From an uncultured Pelagibacteraceae bacterium (GTDB lineage Bacteria > Pseudomonadota > Alphaproteobacteria > Pelagibacterales > Pelagibacteraceae), in NCBI GenBank assembly GCA_902518155.1, contig CABYFA010000008.1:1-49987 (forward strand): a stretch of 49,987 nt of DNA. Direction: 5' to 3'. Made by a program: the position numbers and the translations under genes. The notes under the pieces are model-generated. The model ran no database searches, was not told the DNA's origin, and was given only the letters and a program-made list of their open reading frames with translations. Below are positions 16,905-25,341 of this stretch, piece after piece (the first letter of the stretch is position 1; every line of letters begins with the position of its first letter).

Positions 16905-17615
16905 TTATGATAGTTTAGATCTTCCACCATCTACTGCAATAATTTGACCTGTTATCCAGGAGCTATCTTCAGTGATTAAAAATCTAGCTAAAGAGGCAGA
17001 GTCTTTACCTTCCCCCAATCTTTTTAAAGGATGGGCCTTTGCAATTCCATCCGCTAGGGCTTTATTTTTTAACATGGGCTCAGCAATTTTTGAATTGGTT
17101 AAGCTTGGCGCAATACAATTCACTCTTATGTTTGGAGCAAATTCAGCAGCAAGTGAAACTGTTAAACCTTCAACAGCTGCTTTTGTTGATGCAATAATTG
17201 CGTGATTGGTAAATCCCCTTTGAGCAGCAACGGTTGAAAATAAAACTATTGAACCTTTATTTTTTTTCAAACTCTCTTGATATCCTTTAACAACTTCAAC
17301 TGCAGAATAAAGATTTAATTTCATACATTTTACAAAATCTTGTTCTGTTACCATTCTCACAGGTTTTAAATCAATTGAACCAACACAATAAGCAACACCT
17401 TTTACATCTGAAATATCATTTTTAACTTTTTCTATAAATCTCTCTTCCAAAACATCTGCGATTGTAAAAGGACAACCTAATCTCTCTGAAATATTTTTGA
17501 CCTCTTTTTCATCTCTACCTACTAAATGTACGCTATTTCCAGAATTTACTAATTGTTCAGCCAAGCTCGATCCGATTGAACCTGTCGCACCAAAAATAAG
17601 ATATTTTTCTGACAT
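16905..17615 (-). CDS. SDR-family protein lacking the catalytic tyrosine
   Basis: 236-residue Rossmann protein. The NAD(P) motif is IFGATGSIGSSLAEQL, with AYCVGSIDLK and the conserved asparagine in MKLNLYSA; the catalytic serine is S127 in VLFSTVAAQRG; the C-terminus is GQIIAVDGG. The YxxxK motif is changed: the sequence around K145 is NHAIIASTKAAVEG, so the Tyr position (141) is Ile. Normal proton-relay chemistry is therefore unlikely. It may bind a nucleotide without classical dehydrogenase activity or use different chemistry. It is divergent from a photolyase gene by 27 bases, so a shared promoter region is likely. Confidence 0.88.
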   Translation of the reverse strand: MSEKYLIFGATGSIGSSLAEQLVNSGNSVHLVGRDEKEVKNISERLGCPFTIADVLEERFIEKVKNDISDVKGVAYCVGSIDLKPVRMVTEQDFVKCMKLNLYSAVEVVKGYQESLKKNKGSIVLFSTVAAQRGFTNHAIIASTKAAVEGLTVSLAAEFAPNIRVNCIAPSLTNSKIAEPMLKNKALADGIAKAHPLKRLGEGKDSASLARFLITEDSSWITGQIIAVDGGRSKLS

Positions 17616-17642
17616 AAAAAATTTAATTAGTTATATTTAACT

Positions 17643-19133
17643 ATGAAGTTATTTTTTATACTGGGCAATCAATTATTTCCATCAAAATACTTAGACCGCT
17701 TCAAAAAAGACCACCTTTTTTTCATGGCTGAAGATTACGAGTTATGTACTTATGAAAAACATCATAAACAAAAAATTCTTCTATTCTTATCATCAATGCG
17801 ATCCCACGCAGATGTACTTAAAAAAGATAAATTTAAAATTGAATACTCTAAAATAGAGGATAAAGAATTCAAAGATAGTTATTTCAAAAAGCTTAAAAAA
17901 ATAATTGGCTCAAAAAAAATTAAGGAAATATCCAGTTTTGAAGTTGAAGATAAGTTTTTTGAAAAAAAAATAAATCAATTTACTAATAAAGAAAAAATAA
18001 AATGGAATATTATCCAGACACCAATGTTTTTAAATTCTAGAGAAGATTTTAAAAAATATTTATCTAAATCCAAAAAACCATTTATGGCAACTTTCTACAA
18101 AGATGTCAGAAAAAAATCTGGAATATTAATAGGTGCTGATGGGAATCCTACTGGAGGTAAGTGGAGTTTTGATGAAGATAATAGAAAAAAATTACCAAAA
18201 AATATTTCAATTCCAAAATTTCCAAAAATTAATGAAACTTCTCATACTAAAAAGCTAAAACCTATTGTTGAAAAGCTATTTAAGGATCATCCTGGGAGTA
18301 CTAAAAATTTCTGGTTTGCTACAGAACATAATGATGTTTTGAAGCTTTTAAATTTTTTTATTAAAGAAAAATCCAATTTATTTGGTGATTATGAGGATGC
18401 AGTTGATCAAAAAGATAATATTTTATTTCATAGTGCACTAAGCCCTTATGTAAATTTAGGTCTCATCACTCCAGAATTTATAATTAAAAAAATTTTAGAT
18501 TTTCATAAGAGTAAAAAAATAAGACTAAATTCTTTAGAGGGTTACGTTCGCCAAGTAATTGGTTGGAGAGAATTTATTAGAGGAATTTATCAAAGTTATT
18601 CTAATGAAATGGATACTGGAAATTTTTTCAAACATAATCGTAAAATGAAAAAATCCTGGTATGACGGAAGCACCGGATTACCACCATTGGATTATGCAAT
18701 TAAGAATGCATTAAATCATGGATGGTCTCACCATATTGAAAGACTCATGATTTTATCAAACATAATGAATCTTTGTGAGATCAAACCCACAATTGTTTAC
18801 AAGTGGTTTATGGAAATGTTTGTGGACTCCTCAGATTGGGTGATGGTTCCAAATGTTTATGGAATGGGATTGTTTAGTGATGGTGGAATATTTGCAACTA
18901 AACCATACATTTGTGGATCAAGTTATTTTATGAAGATGATGGATTTTAAAAGGGGTGATTGGTGCAATATAATGGATGGTCTTTATTGGAGATTTATAGA
19001 TCGAAATAGAAAGTTTTTTTTAAAAAATCCAAGGCTATCAATGATGGTGAGAATTTTCGATAAAATGAAAACTGATAGAAAAAAATTGATTTTGTCAGCT
19101 GCAGATAAATTCATTAAAGCAAATACAATTTAG
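17643..19133 (+). CDS. Cryptochrome/photolyase family protein (FeS-BCP class, cluster motif missing)
   Basis: 496 residues, normal length for the deoxyribodipyrimidine photolyase-related class that includes PhrB-type (6-4) photolyases. Visible are the N-terminal antenna-domain start [28 protein letters not shown] (~171-183), and the FAD/DNA-binding region [47 protein letters not shown] and [10 protein letters not shown]. Canonical members have a Cys-x2-Cys plus two more Cys for a [4Fe-4S] cluster. Here only C35, C378, C424 and C441 exist and no Cys-x2-Cys, so the cluster is probably absent. Operon leader for DUF2256 and CRTAC1 genes. Confidence 0.93.
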   Translation: MKLFFILGNQLFPSKYLDRFKKDHLFFMAEDYELCTYEKHHKQKILLFLSSMRSHADVLKKDKFKIEYSKIEDKEFKDSYFKKLKKIIGSKKIKEISSFEVEDKFFEKKINQFTNKEKIKWNIIQTPMFLNSREDFKKYLSKSKKPFMATFYKDVRKKSGILIGADGNPTGGKWSFDEDNRKKLPKNISIPKFPKINETSHTKKLKPIVEKLFKDHPGSTKNFWFATEHNDVLKLLNFFIKEKSNLFGDYEDAVDQKDNILFHSALSPYVNLGLITPEFIIKKILDFHKSKKIRLNSLEGYVRQVIGWREFIRGIYQSYSNEMDTGNFFKHNRKMKKSWYDGSTGLPPLDYAIKNALNHGWSHHIERLMILSNIMNLCEIKPTIVYKWFMEMFVDSSDWVMVPNVYGMGLFSDGGIFATKPYICGSSYFMKMMDFKRGDWCNIMDGLYWRFIDRNRKFFLKNPRLSMMVRIFDKMKTDRKKLILSAADKFIKANTI

Positions 19134-19261
19134 TGAAAAAAGAAAATTTACCAATTAAGGTTTGTCCAATATGTCAAAGGCCATTTAAATGGAGAAAAAA
19201 ATGGAAACTTAATTGGGAAAAAGTTAAGTATTGTTCAAAAAAATGTTCATCAAAAAAATAA
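19133..19261 (+). CDS. DUF2256 zinc-ribbon mini-protein, 42 aa
   Basis: A GTG at 19133, sharing its G with the photolyase TAG stop, opens a 42-codon frame ending TAA at 19259-19261. The peptide begins [20 protein letters not shown], continues with a basic W/K-rich stretch, and ends [13 protein letters not shown]. Two pairs of cysteines (CPIC and CSKKC) give a zinc ribbon. This matches DUF2256, a small family usually encoded next to FeS-BCP-class photolyases, so context and motif agree. Function unknown; a partner or RNA/DNA-binding accessory of the photolyase is plausible. It overlaps the next gene's start by 19 bases. Confidence 0.88.
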   Translation: MKKENLPIKVCPICQRPFKWRKKWKLNWEKVKYCSKKCSSKK

Positions 19262-20688
19262 AAAATTTTAATAAATATTTAATTTTATTTTTATTCTTAA
19301 TTTTTACAAATAATGTTCGCGCAGAATTTTTTGAGGATCTTTCAAAAATTGTTGAGAATAATGAAAAAAGACTGAGCTATGGTATTTCAGTGACAGATTT
19401 TAATATGGATGGAAATAATGAGTTTTTAGTTACAGGTTTTGGTTTTCCAAATTTAGCGTTATCTTATCAGGATGGAAAATTAAAAAATATAAACCAACAA
19501 AAAATTTTTTCAGATATTTCAAAAAAAACCATTGGAGTTGCTGCATGTGATATTGATAAAGATGGCTTTGAAGAAATCTACTTTTTAAATACCGATACAT
19601 ATAGTGGACTTAAAAAATATTCAGACAGATTATTGGATATAAAAGATAATAATTATTTTGATTTATTTGAATTAGAAAAAAATAAAGAAAATCTAAATTT
19701 AACAGCAGGAAGATCTGTTGTTTGTGTAGATAGAAAGGGAGATGGTGAATATGGAATTTATGTTGCAAACTACGGAGGACCAACAAGGTTTTATGAGATT
19801 GAAAATGAACTTATCAAAGATAAAGCTAAGAATTTAAATCTTGATAATATAACCGGTGGAAGAGCAGTTGTGTCTGGACATATATTGACAGAAAGAGTGG
19901 ATATTTTTGCAGCTAATGAGAGAGGAGCAAATTTTCTTTATAAAAATAATAATGGAAATTTTGAAGATGTAGCATTTGATTATAGAGTAGATGATGCAAT
20001 CCAAAATGGAAGAGGGACAGCTTTATCAGACATATATTACCGAGGTAGATTGGATATTTTAAGTGGTAATTGGCTTGGATATCACAGAGCTTGGGTTTTG
20101 AATAATAATGAATTTAAAGATATTGGAAATAAAGATTTTGATGAACCTTCTAGAATAAGAACAATCATTTCTGCAGATTTTGATAACGATGGTTTTGATG
20201 AAGTTTTCATGAACAATATAGCAGAACCAAATAAGTTATTTCGTATTAAAGATAATGGAAAATTTGAGCAGATAAATTTTAAGGTAGGACTCGAAGCTAA
20301 TGGATATGGAACTGGGGCTGCAGTCGCGGATATAGATAATGATGGAATTTTAGAATTATTAGTTTCTCGTGGTGAAAGTAAAGCACAAACATTAACTTTG
20401 TATAAAGCAAAAGTAAATAAAGGGAGTAAATACTTAAGGATTAAACCATTAAATCAATATGGTGCGCCAGCAAGAGGAGCCACTGTTACCTTAATAACCA
20501 ATCAAAGAAAACATTCAAAAACAATTGATGCAGGATCCGGTTACTTATGCCAAATGGAACCTGTGGCACATTATGGAATTAGAAAAAAAGAAAAAAATTT
20601 TAAAGTGGAAATTAAATGGACTAATGGAAGTAAAGAAATGATTGATATAAAGAGACTAAACCAAACAATTACTATAAGGCAGAAATGA
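19243..20688 (+). CDS. CRTAC1/UnbV-type exported repeat protein (FG-GAP + ASPIC)
   Basis: 481 residues from ATG 19243, giving a signal peptide (basic KKIKNFNKY, then [15 protein letters not shown]). A TTG at 19231 would add four residues. The body holds FG-GAP/propeller repeats with D-x-D-x-D-G calcium-type loops: [40 protein letters not shown]. The C-terminal ~85 residues ([49 protein letters not shown]) are an ASPIC/UnbV domain. Such proteins are secreted or surface exposed and may bind calcium; role unknown. Lies in the photolyase transcript and overlaps the next gene by four bases. Confidence 0.87.
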   Translation: MFIKKIKNFNKYLILFLFLIFTNNVRAEFFEDLSKIVENNEKRLSYGISVTDFNMDGNNEFLVTGFGFPNLALSYQDGKLKNINQQKIFSDISKKTIGVAACDIDKDGFEEIYFLNTDTYSGLKKYSDRLLDIKDNNYFDLFELEKNKENLNLTAGRSVVCVDRKGDGEYGIYVANYGGPTRFYEIENELIKDKAKNLNLDNITGGRAVVSGHILTERVDIFAANERGANFLYKNNNGNFEDVAFDYRVDDAIQNGRGTALSDIYYRGRLDILSGNWLGYHRAWVLNNNEFKDIGNKDFDEPSRIRTIISADFDNDGFDEVFMNNIAEPNKLFRIKDNGKFEQINFKVGLEANGYGTGAAVADIDNDGILELLVSRGESKAQTLTLYKAKVNKGSKYLRIKPLNQYGAPARGATVTLITNQRKHSKTIDAGSGYLCQMEPVAHYGIRKKEKNFKVEIKWTNGSKEMIDIKRLNQTITIRQK

Positions 20689-21374
20689 AAAAAACATTTA
20701 ATATATTTTTAATTGTATTTTTAATATCATTTCAGCTTAAGTCGTTTGCTGGAGAAAAAAATTATCACAAAGAGCTTATTACTGATTGGTCTAGAATATT
20801 CCCTGATAAAAATAGAAATGCCGCGGGACCAAAATTTTTTAAATACATCATAGATAAAAAAATTACTTACAAAGACTTTGTTGAATTTAACAAATTATAT
20901 TGTGCAGTTTCTGGGTCTTTAATTGACCCAAATAGCGACTTAGAATTCTTATTTATAAAAGAAAGTAAAACGAATAAAAAAATTTGTGGAAACTATTATA
21001 GGTGTTGTGTTCCATGTTCGTGTGATCTTATGAAGTATTCTGAAACCCAAAAGATGAAACATAAATTTGAGGATGGTTTTAAAGAATTCTATGTTTTAAC
21101 AATAAAAAATCCTTGTTCTAAAAAAGATTTTCCCAATAGAGTAAATAAAGATTATTTTTGTAATGGTGAAAAAATCAACAAATCAGAAGTGTATAGTCTT
21201 AACGATCGAATAGTAATAGGTTTATTGCACAATGGAAAAAATTGTGCGAAAGATGAGATAGACTTTGTTAAAAGTCATCAAGTGACGGGTAGATATTGTG
21301 AGTTGAGAAATAATACACCTTTAGAAAATTTAGATGCTGGAATGGGTGATATTTTTATAAGACTCGCGAGATAA
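20685..21374 (+). CDS. Exported cysteine-rich protein, 229 aa, unknown
   Basis: Not recognised. A signal peptide (NIFLIVFLISFQLKSFAG) precedes a ~205-residue secreted domain. It contains a dense cysteine segment ICGNYYRCCVPCSCDLMKYS at about 105-124 and further Cys residues in NPCSKKDF, DYFCNG, KNCAKDE and RYCELR, suggesting several disulfides or a bound metal or cofactor. The start overlaps the CRTAC1 stop (ATGA), so expression with that exported protein and the photolyase is likely. It could modify or be partnered with the CRTAC1-like protein, but nothing in the sequence proves it. Confidence 0.75.
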   Translation: MKKTFNIFLIVFLISFQLKSFAGEKNYHKELITDWSRIFPDKNRNAAGPKFFKYIIDKKITYKDFVEFNKLYCAVSGSLIDPNSDLEFLFIKESKTNKKICGNYYRCCVPCSCDLMKYSETQKMKHKFEDGFKEFYVLTIKNPCSKKDFPNRVNKDYFCNGEKINKSEVYSLNDRIVIGLLHNGKNCAKDEIDFVKSHQVTGRYCELRNNTPLENLDAGMGDIFIRLAR

Positions 21375-21380
21375 ATAAAT

Positions 21381-21602
21381 ATGAATAATAAAATTTTTGA
21401 GTGGGCAGGTGTTATCACTGCAATATTGTACTCATTATTTGTAGCTATGAATATTGGTATAGAGTTTTTTGGGTTTTGTTTACTACTAATATCTGCAATT
21501 CTAATTGGAATTTGGGCTTATCGGGGCGGTCATAGAGGAATATTATTTTTACAATTCTTTTATGCTACAGCTGGAATTATTGGAATGTTTAGATGGTTTT
21601 AG
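21381..21602 (+). CDS. Small membrane protein, 73 aa, unknown
   Basis: 73 residues with three hydrophobic segments (about 8-24, 28-46 and 52-71) joined by short loops, including the positively charged YRGGHRG between the second and third. A general membrane-protein layout, no recognised family. It follows the Cys-rich gene by six bases, and its TAG overlaps the convergent photolyase-domain gene stop by four bases (TTAG). Confidence 0.65.
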   Translation: MNNKIFEWAGVITAILYSLFVAMNIGIEFFGFCLLLISAILIGIWAYRGGHRGILFLQFFYATAGIIGMFRWF

Positions 21603-22738
21603 TTAAGTGTTGAAATAATTTTTGGAATATAATTTTTAAAGTTAAAGAAACCTTTACTACAATATTGCCAAGAGTTTTGATCAAGTTTCCTATAAAGGAA
21701 ATTGATCTTAAAAGTATTTGAATTCAAATAATCTAAATTTTCTCCAATAGTTGGATACAACCCCACTGCTTTTTCTATTTTTTTAATTTCGCTAATATCT
21801 ATAACTTCACAATCAATAGATTGATTTTTAAATCTTTGTTCCTGGTCTTGAATAAGTGATGACTTAAATTTAAGAACTTTTTCACTTAGCTTGATGCATC
21901 TATTTTCATTTTTATTCGAAATTATATAAAATTTTTTAAACTTATTATTTTGAAAATCACTTGTTTCAAAACAAAGGTTATTCTCGAATATTATCAAATT
22001 ATTTTGATCAATATTTTCAGGATTAGTAAAATCGTGTTTTAAAATTGAGTATTTTTTTTCAGAAATCTTGGGTGGAGCGTTTTCATTTAATTTAATATTG
22101 CTAAATCTATTATTTGTAAATTTTTTGATATTCCACTCACTTGCTAAATAATGTTTTCCTTGTGTTTGAACACCTGCAACCCATCTCCACCCAAGAGTGT
22201 TTGATGCAGCGTCTCCATCATAAAGATGTTGCATAAAAAATTCCGCACCTAATTGCCATGGCAAATTTAGTGTAAAAATCCAAATACTTGCAAACCACAT
22301 TCTAGTATGATTATGCAAATAATTATTTTCTTTGAGTTCGTTGACCCAATAGTTAAAGCACTCAACATTTGTTTTTCCCTCAATCGCGTTTTTATAATTT
22401 TGATTGTTTTGAAAATCTCCTTTAATCTTTTTTAATTCAATTAAAAAATCTGTCCAAACACTGGGTCTTAATTCTAACCAACCTTTCCAATATGTACGCC
22501 ACAATACTTCTTGAATAAATTTTTCATTTTTTGCAAATGAAAATTTATCAAGAGATTTTTTGATAACTTCTTTTTCATTAATAATACCGTGAGTAATATA
22601 TGGAGATAAACAAGAAATATTAGACCTGTTATCAGGTCCGTAATCAAAGTTTCTAAGTTTTGAATATTCTGAGAGATTGTTTTCAACAAAATTATTTAGT
22701 TTATCTAAGGCCTTAGCCCTTGAAGCTTCAAAATTCAT
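21599..22738 (-). CDS. Antenna-less photolyase FAD-binding domain protein
   Basis: 379 residues. It starts directly in the helical FAD/DNA domain of the photolyase/cryptochrome superfamily, without the usual N-terminal alpha/beta antenna domain. Features: YGPDNRSNISCLSPYITHG, FIQEVLWRTYWKGWLE, NNYLHNHTRMWFASIWIFTL, MQHLYDGDAASNTLGWRWVAG, VQTQGKHYLA. After about residue 215 the sequence becomes alternating strand/helix (NLIIFENNLCFET, FKKFYIISNKN) and ends NSWQYCSKGFFNFKNYIP, which could be a Rossmann-like domain placed C-terminally. A flavoprotein of unknown action: repair, light sensing or accessory to the photolyase nearby. Confidence 0.85.
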   Translation of the reverse strand: MNFEASRAKALDKLNNFVENNLSEYSKLRNFDYGPDNRSNISCLSPYITHGIINEKEVIKKSLDKFSFAKNEKFIQEVLWRTYWKGWLELRPSVWTDFLIELKKIKGDFQNNQNYKNAIEGKTNVECFNYWVNELKENNYLHNHTRMWFASIWIFTLNLPWQLGAEFFMQHLYDGDAASNTLGWRWVAGVQTQGKHYLASEWNIKKFTNNRFSNIKLNENAPPKISEKKYSILKHDFTNPENIDQNNLIIFENNLCFETSDFQNNKFKKFYIISNKNENRCIKLSEKVLKFKSSLIQDQEQRFKNQSIDCEVIDISEIKKIEKAVGLYPTIGENLDYLNSNTFKINFLYRKLDQNSWQYCSKGFFNFKNYIPKIISTLN

Positions 22739-22744
22739 TTTTAA

Positions 22745-23125
22745 TTATTTTGATTTTTTTTTCTTTAGACCTAACTTATCGCTATGTCTTAACCTCAAGA
22801 TTACAATAGCACCTGCAATTAAAACTATTGCTACCGCCTCATATACTAACGCACTTGGATCCATTTCTTTTCCTTGTAAAATAATAAATCGTGCTAATGC
22901 TGTAATAGCTATAAGTAGTGGTAATGTAATACTTATAGATTGCTGGTTCCAAAAAACTCTTACCATCGCTAGCACTTCTAAGTAAAGAAACATTAGCAGC
23001 AAATCAGCTAAGGTTACTGATCGATTTTCAAACATTTTATAAATCTCTATTCCAACTGCAATTACAGTGCTTACCAGAATGATACACATTAGAAGAAGTT
23101 GTAGGTTTTTAGCAATCTTTTCCAT
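22745..23125 (-). CDS. PsiE-like (phosphate-starvation-inducible E) membrane protein
   Basis: 126 residues with four hydrophobic helices and a basic tail (LRHSDKLGLKKKKSK). The middle sequence LLMFLYLEVLAMVRVFWNQQSISITLPLLIAITALARFIIL matches the PsiE family of small inner-membrane proteins in segments such as FLYLEVLAMV and TALARFIIL. Role unknown beyond the name. Its ATG shares one base with the stop of the upstream gene (TAATG), and it ends six bases from the FAD-domain gene start, so the three genes may be co-transcribed. Confidence 0.75.
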   Translation of the reverse strand: MEKIAKNLQLLLMCIILVSTVIAVGIEIYKMFENRSVTLADLLLMFLYLEVLAMVRVFWNQQSISITLPLLIAITALARFIILQGKEMDPSALVYEAVAIVLIAGAIVILRLRHSDKLGLKKKKSK

Positions 23126-23583
23126 TATTTGTCTTTACTAAATGGTAACCATTTTTCAAATACTGATTTTGAGGAACCATCATACGGAATTGAATAAGAA
23201 TATGGATTTGGACTCGTCAACACTTCAATTCCTTTTGAAAACACGAATATAAAAACAATTACAAAAACGAGCACCATTATTTTAAATGGGTCAAAATTTT
23301 TTGTTTTAAAAACGCTTGCAGAATTTTCCTCAGCTCTATGAAAATGTTTAAATGTCAAATATACCGCAAATATCAATCCAATGTGAGCTAAAAAAAGTCC
23401 AGTCCACCCAAATACAAAAGTTGTATATGAGAATACGTACAAACTAAAAACTGTAGTCCAAATAAAACTTAACACTAATAAAATTTGCAATCTTACAGTT
23501 TTAGGCAATGATCTAAGATCATTTTTGCTATCATCGAACAAAATGTTTGCTGTATCTTTCATCCAATTTTTAAACGATTCCAT
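23125..23583 (-). CDS. Membrane protein with cytoplasmic N-terminus, 152 aa, unknown
   Basis: A polar N-terminal ~28 residues (SFKNWMKDTANILFDDSKND) precedes two close hydrophobic segments (about 32-52 and 56-77) and a third at about 101-117, with a polar tail containing PNPYSYSIPYDG. A 2TM-like or similar small membrane family is possible, but I do not recognise it with confidence. Coupled to the downstream PsiE-like gene by a one-base overlap. The 60 bases upstream, before argG's end, are plain AT-rich sequence. Confidence 0.7.
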   Translation of the reverse strand: MESFKNWMKDTANILFDDSKNDLRSLPKTVRLQILLVLSFIWTTVFSLYVFSYTTFVFGWTGLFLAHIGLIFAVYLTFKHFHRAEENSASVFKTKNFDPFKIMVLVFVIVFIFVFSKGIEVLTSPNPYSYSIPYDGSSKSVFEKWLPFSKDK

Positions 23584-23643
23584 AAATTTAAATTAAGTTT
23601 TTTTCAAAAATAAACAATCCCCAATTTGTCATCAAATAATTAG

Positions 23644-24831
23644 CTAGTTTCTTAACTTTTTTTTATGAAAATTTATAAATTTCTCAACATTTGATTTAAT
23701 AAATGATTTATTTTCCTCAAAAGAAACTTTTTTCATTGAGTAAGCATTGCTTTTTGTCATTCTTGATTGAATTGTAACATTGCCTTTATAAAGTTTTAGT
23801 TTAACAGACCCATTTATTTTATTTTTTTTCAAATCCACAATTTTTTGAAGTTTAAACCTTTCTTTTGAAAACCAATATCCATTATAAATCAATTCTGCGT
23901 ACCTTGGCATTATTGCATCTTTTTTGTGCATTGTTTCTTTATCAAGCGTAACTGACTCAATTGCTCTATGTGCATGGATTAACAATGTACCTCCTGGAGT
24001 TTCATAAACTCCTCTAGACTTGATGCCTAGGAATCTATTTTCAACAAGATCAACTCTTCCTATCCCATTTTTTCCCGCCAATTGATTAAGTTTTAATAAT
24101 AATTTTGCTGGTCCAAATTTTTTTCCATTAAGACCAATTGGGTCACCATTTTTAAAATTAATTGTTATATGAGTAGCTTTGTTAGGAGCTTTTTCTGGAG
24201 AAATAGTTCTTTGAAAAATAAATTCTGGTGCGGAATTTTTTGGATTTTCTAACAACTTACCTTCAGTTGATGTATGAAATAAATTATCATCTACTGAAAA
24301 AGGAGATGCACCTTTTTTGTCTTTTGGGATAGAAATATTGCGTTTCTTCGCATAATTAATTAAATCTGATCGAGATTTTAAATTCCATATTCTCCATGGT
24401 GCAATAATTTTTATTTTGCGACCAAAATAATGATAACCAAGCTCAAATCTTATTTGGTCGTTTCCTTTTCCAGTAGCCCCATGAGATACTGCATATGCTT
24501 TGAATTTTTTTGCGACCTTAATTTGATCCTTTGCTATCAGAGGTCTGGCGATTGAGGTTCCTAATAGATAAACACCCTCATAAATTGCATGACCACGGAT
24601 CATTGGAAATACATAGTCTTTAACAAAAATATCTTTTAAATCATTTATAATTATTTTTGTGACACCAAATTTTCTTGCATTGGAAAAAATTTTTTTTCTA
24701 TTTATTTCTTGTCCGATATCTGCGGTGTAACAAATTACTTCTGCATCATAATTTTCTTGAAGCCATTTAAGAATAATAGATGTGTCCAAACCGCCTGAGT
24801 AAGCTAATACAATTCTTTTTTTTGATTTCAT
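23644..24831 (-). CDS. argG: Argininosuccinate synthase
   Basis: Citrulline + aspartate + ATP to argininosuccinate, the penultimate step of arginine synthesis. 395 residues, normal length. The N-terminal PP-loop is VLAYSGGLDTSIILKWLQ. GTSIARPLIAK, SHGATGKGNDQIRFELGYH and NGIGRVDLVENRFLGIKSRG are family signatures. It follows the IalB-like gene by three bases on the same strand. argH is not in the window. Confidence 0.97.
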   Translation of the reverse strand: MKSKKRIVLAYSGGLDTSIILKWLQENYDAEVICYTADIGQEINRKKIFSNARKFGVTKIIINDLKDIFVKDYVFPMIRGHAIYEGVYLLGTSIARPLIAKDQIKVAKKFKAYAVSHGATGKGNDQIRFELGYHYFGRKIKIIAPWRIWNLKSRSDLINYAKKRNISIPKDKKGASPFSVDDNLFHTSTEGKLLENPKNSAPEFIFQRTISPEKAPNKATHITINFKNGDPIGLNGKKFGPAKLLLKLNQLAGKNGIGRVDLVENRFLGIKSRGVYETPGGTLLIHAHRAIESVTLDKETMHKKDAIMPRYAELIYNGYWFSKERFKLQKIVDLKKNKINGSVKLKLYKGNVTIQSRMTKSNAYSMKKVSFEENKSFIKSNVEKFINFHKKKLRN

Positions 24832-24834
24832 TAA

Positions 24835-25341
24835 CTAGCTACAAGCTTTTTTTGCAGTGTTATATGCTTTAGTGAATCCCAATAATGAATAATGATCGAT
24901 TGTTTGAGAGCCTTTTTCATTGTATCCAGTTACCATTATTCTTGAACCTTTTTTCATAATCTTGACCATAATCTTTTCTTTTTTATTACTAGTCATCCAT
25001 GCAAAACCTTGTTGCTTAATATCAAATTTAAATTTGTTATTTCCAGAGGTTGCTAATACAGTATTATTTTTATTAAATTCATAACCAGCAGTAGTACTGA
25101 TTTCATTTGCAATTTTTTCACCAGGTCTAAATGTTACAAATAATCTAGCATCTCTTTTATTTGTTTTAGGAGATTGCAGAATTGGAGAAGACTGAGCGAA
25201 ACATACTTTACCAGATGCTTCCGCTAAAACCATTGTTTCCCAGTCTTTATATTTACCAATTTTTTTTAGATCTTCTCCAAAAGATTTTGATGTGAATAAA
25301 AAAGTAAACAGTATAAATATGAATAAAATCTTTTTAATCAT
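24835..25341 (-). CDS. IalB-family (invasion-associated locus B) exported protein
   Basis: 168 residues with a signal peptide (KKILFIFILFTFLFTSKSFG) and a ~145-residue beta-rich domain containing GKYKDWETMVLAEASGKVCFA and a C-terminal cysteine (KKACS). This pattern is typical of alphaproteobacterial IalB proteins, with two cysteines likely forming a disulfide. Despite the name, the family is widespread in free-living species and its role is unclear. The start at 25341 gives an ATGA overlap with the aldo/keto reductase stop; an ATG two codons upstream (25347) is an alternative. Confidence 0.82.
   Translation of the reverse strand: MIKKILFIFILFTFLFTSKSFGEDLKKIGKYKDWETMVLAEASGKVCFAQSSPILQSPKTNKRDARLFVTFRPGEKIANEISTTAGYEFNKNNTVLATSGNNKFKFDIKQQGFAWMTSNKKEKIMVKIMKKGSRIMVTGYNEKGSQTIDHYSLLGFTKAYNTAKKACS

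Noticed and set aside
16904..16930. ATG start at 16930 for the PQQ-type dehydrogenase
   Set aside because: It puts ten polar residues before the signal peptide inside the SDR gene; GTG 16903 gives a normal signal peptide. It is not excluded.
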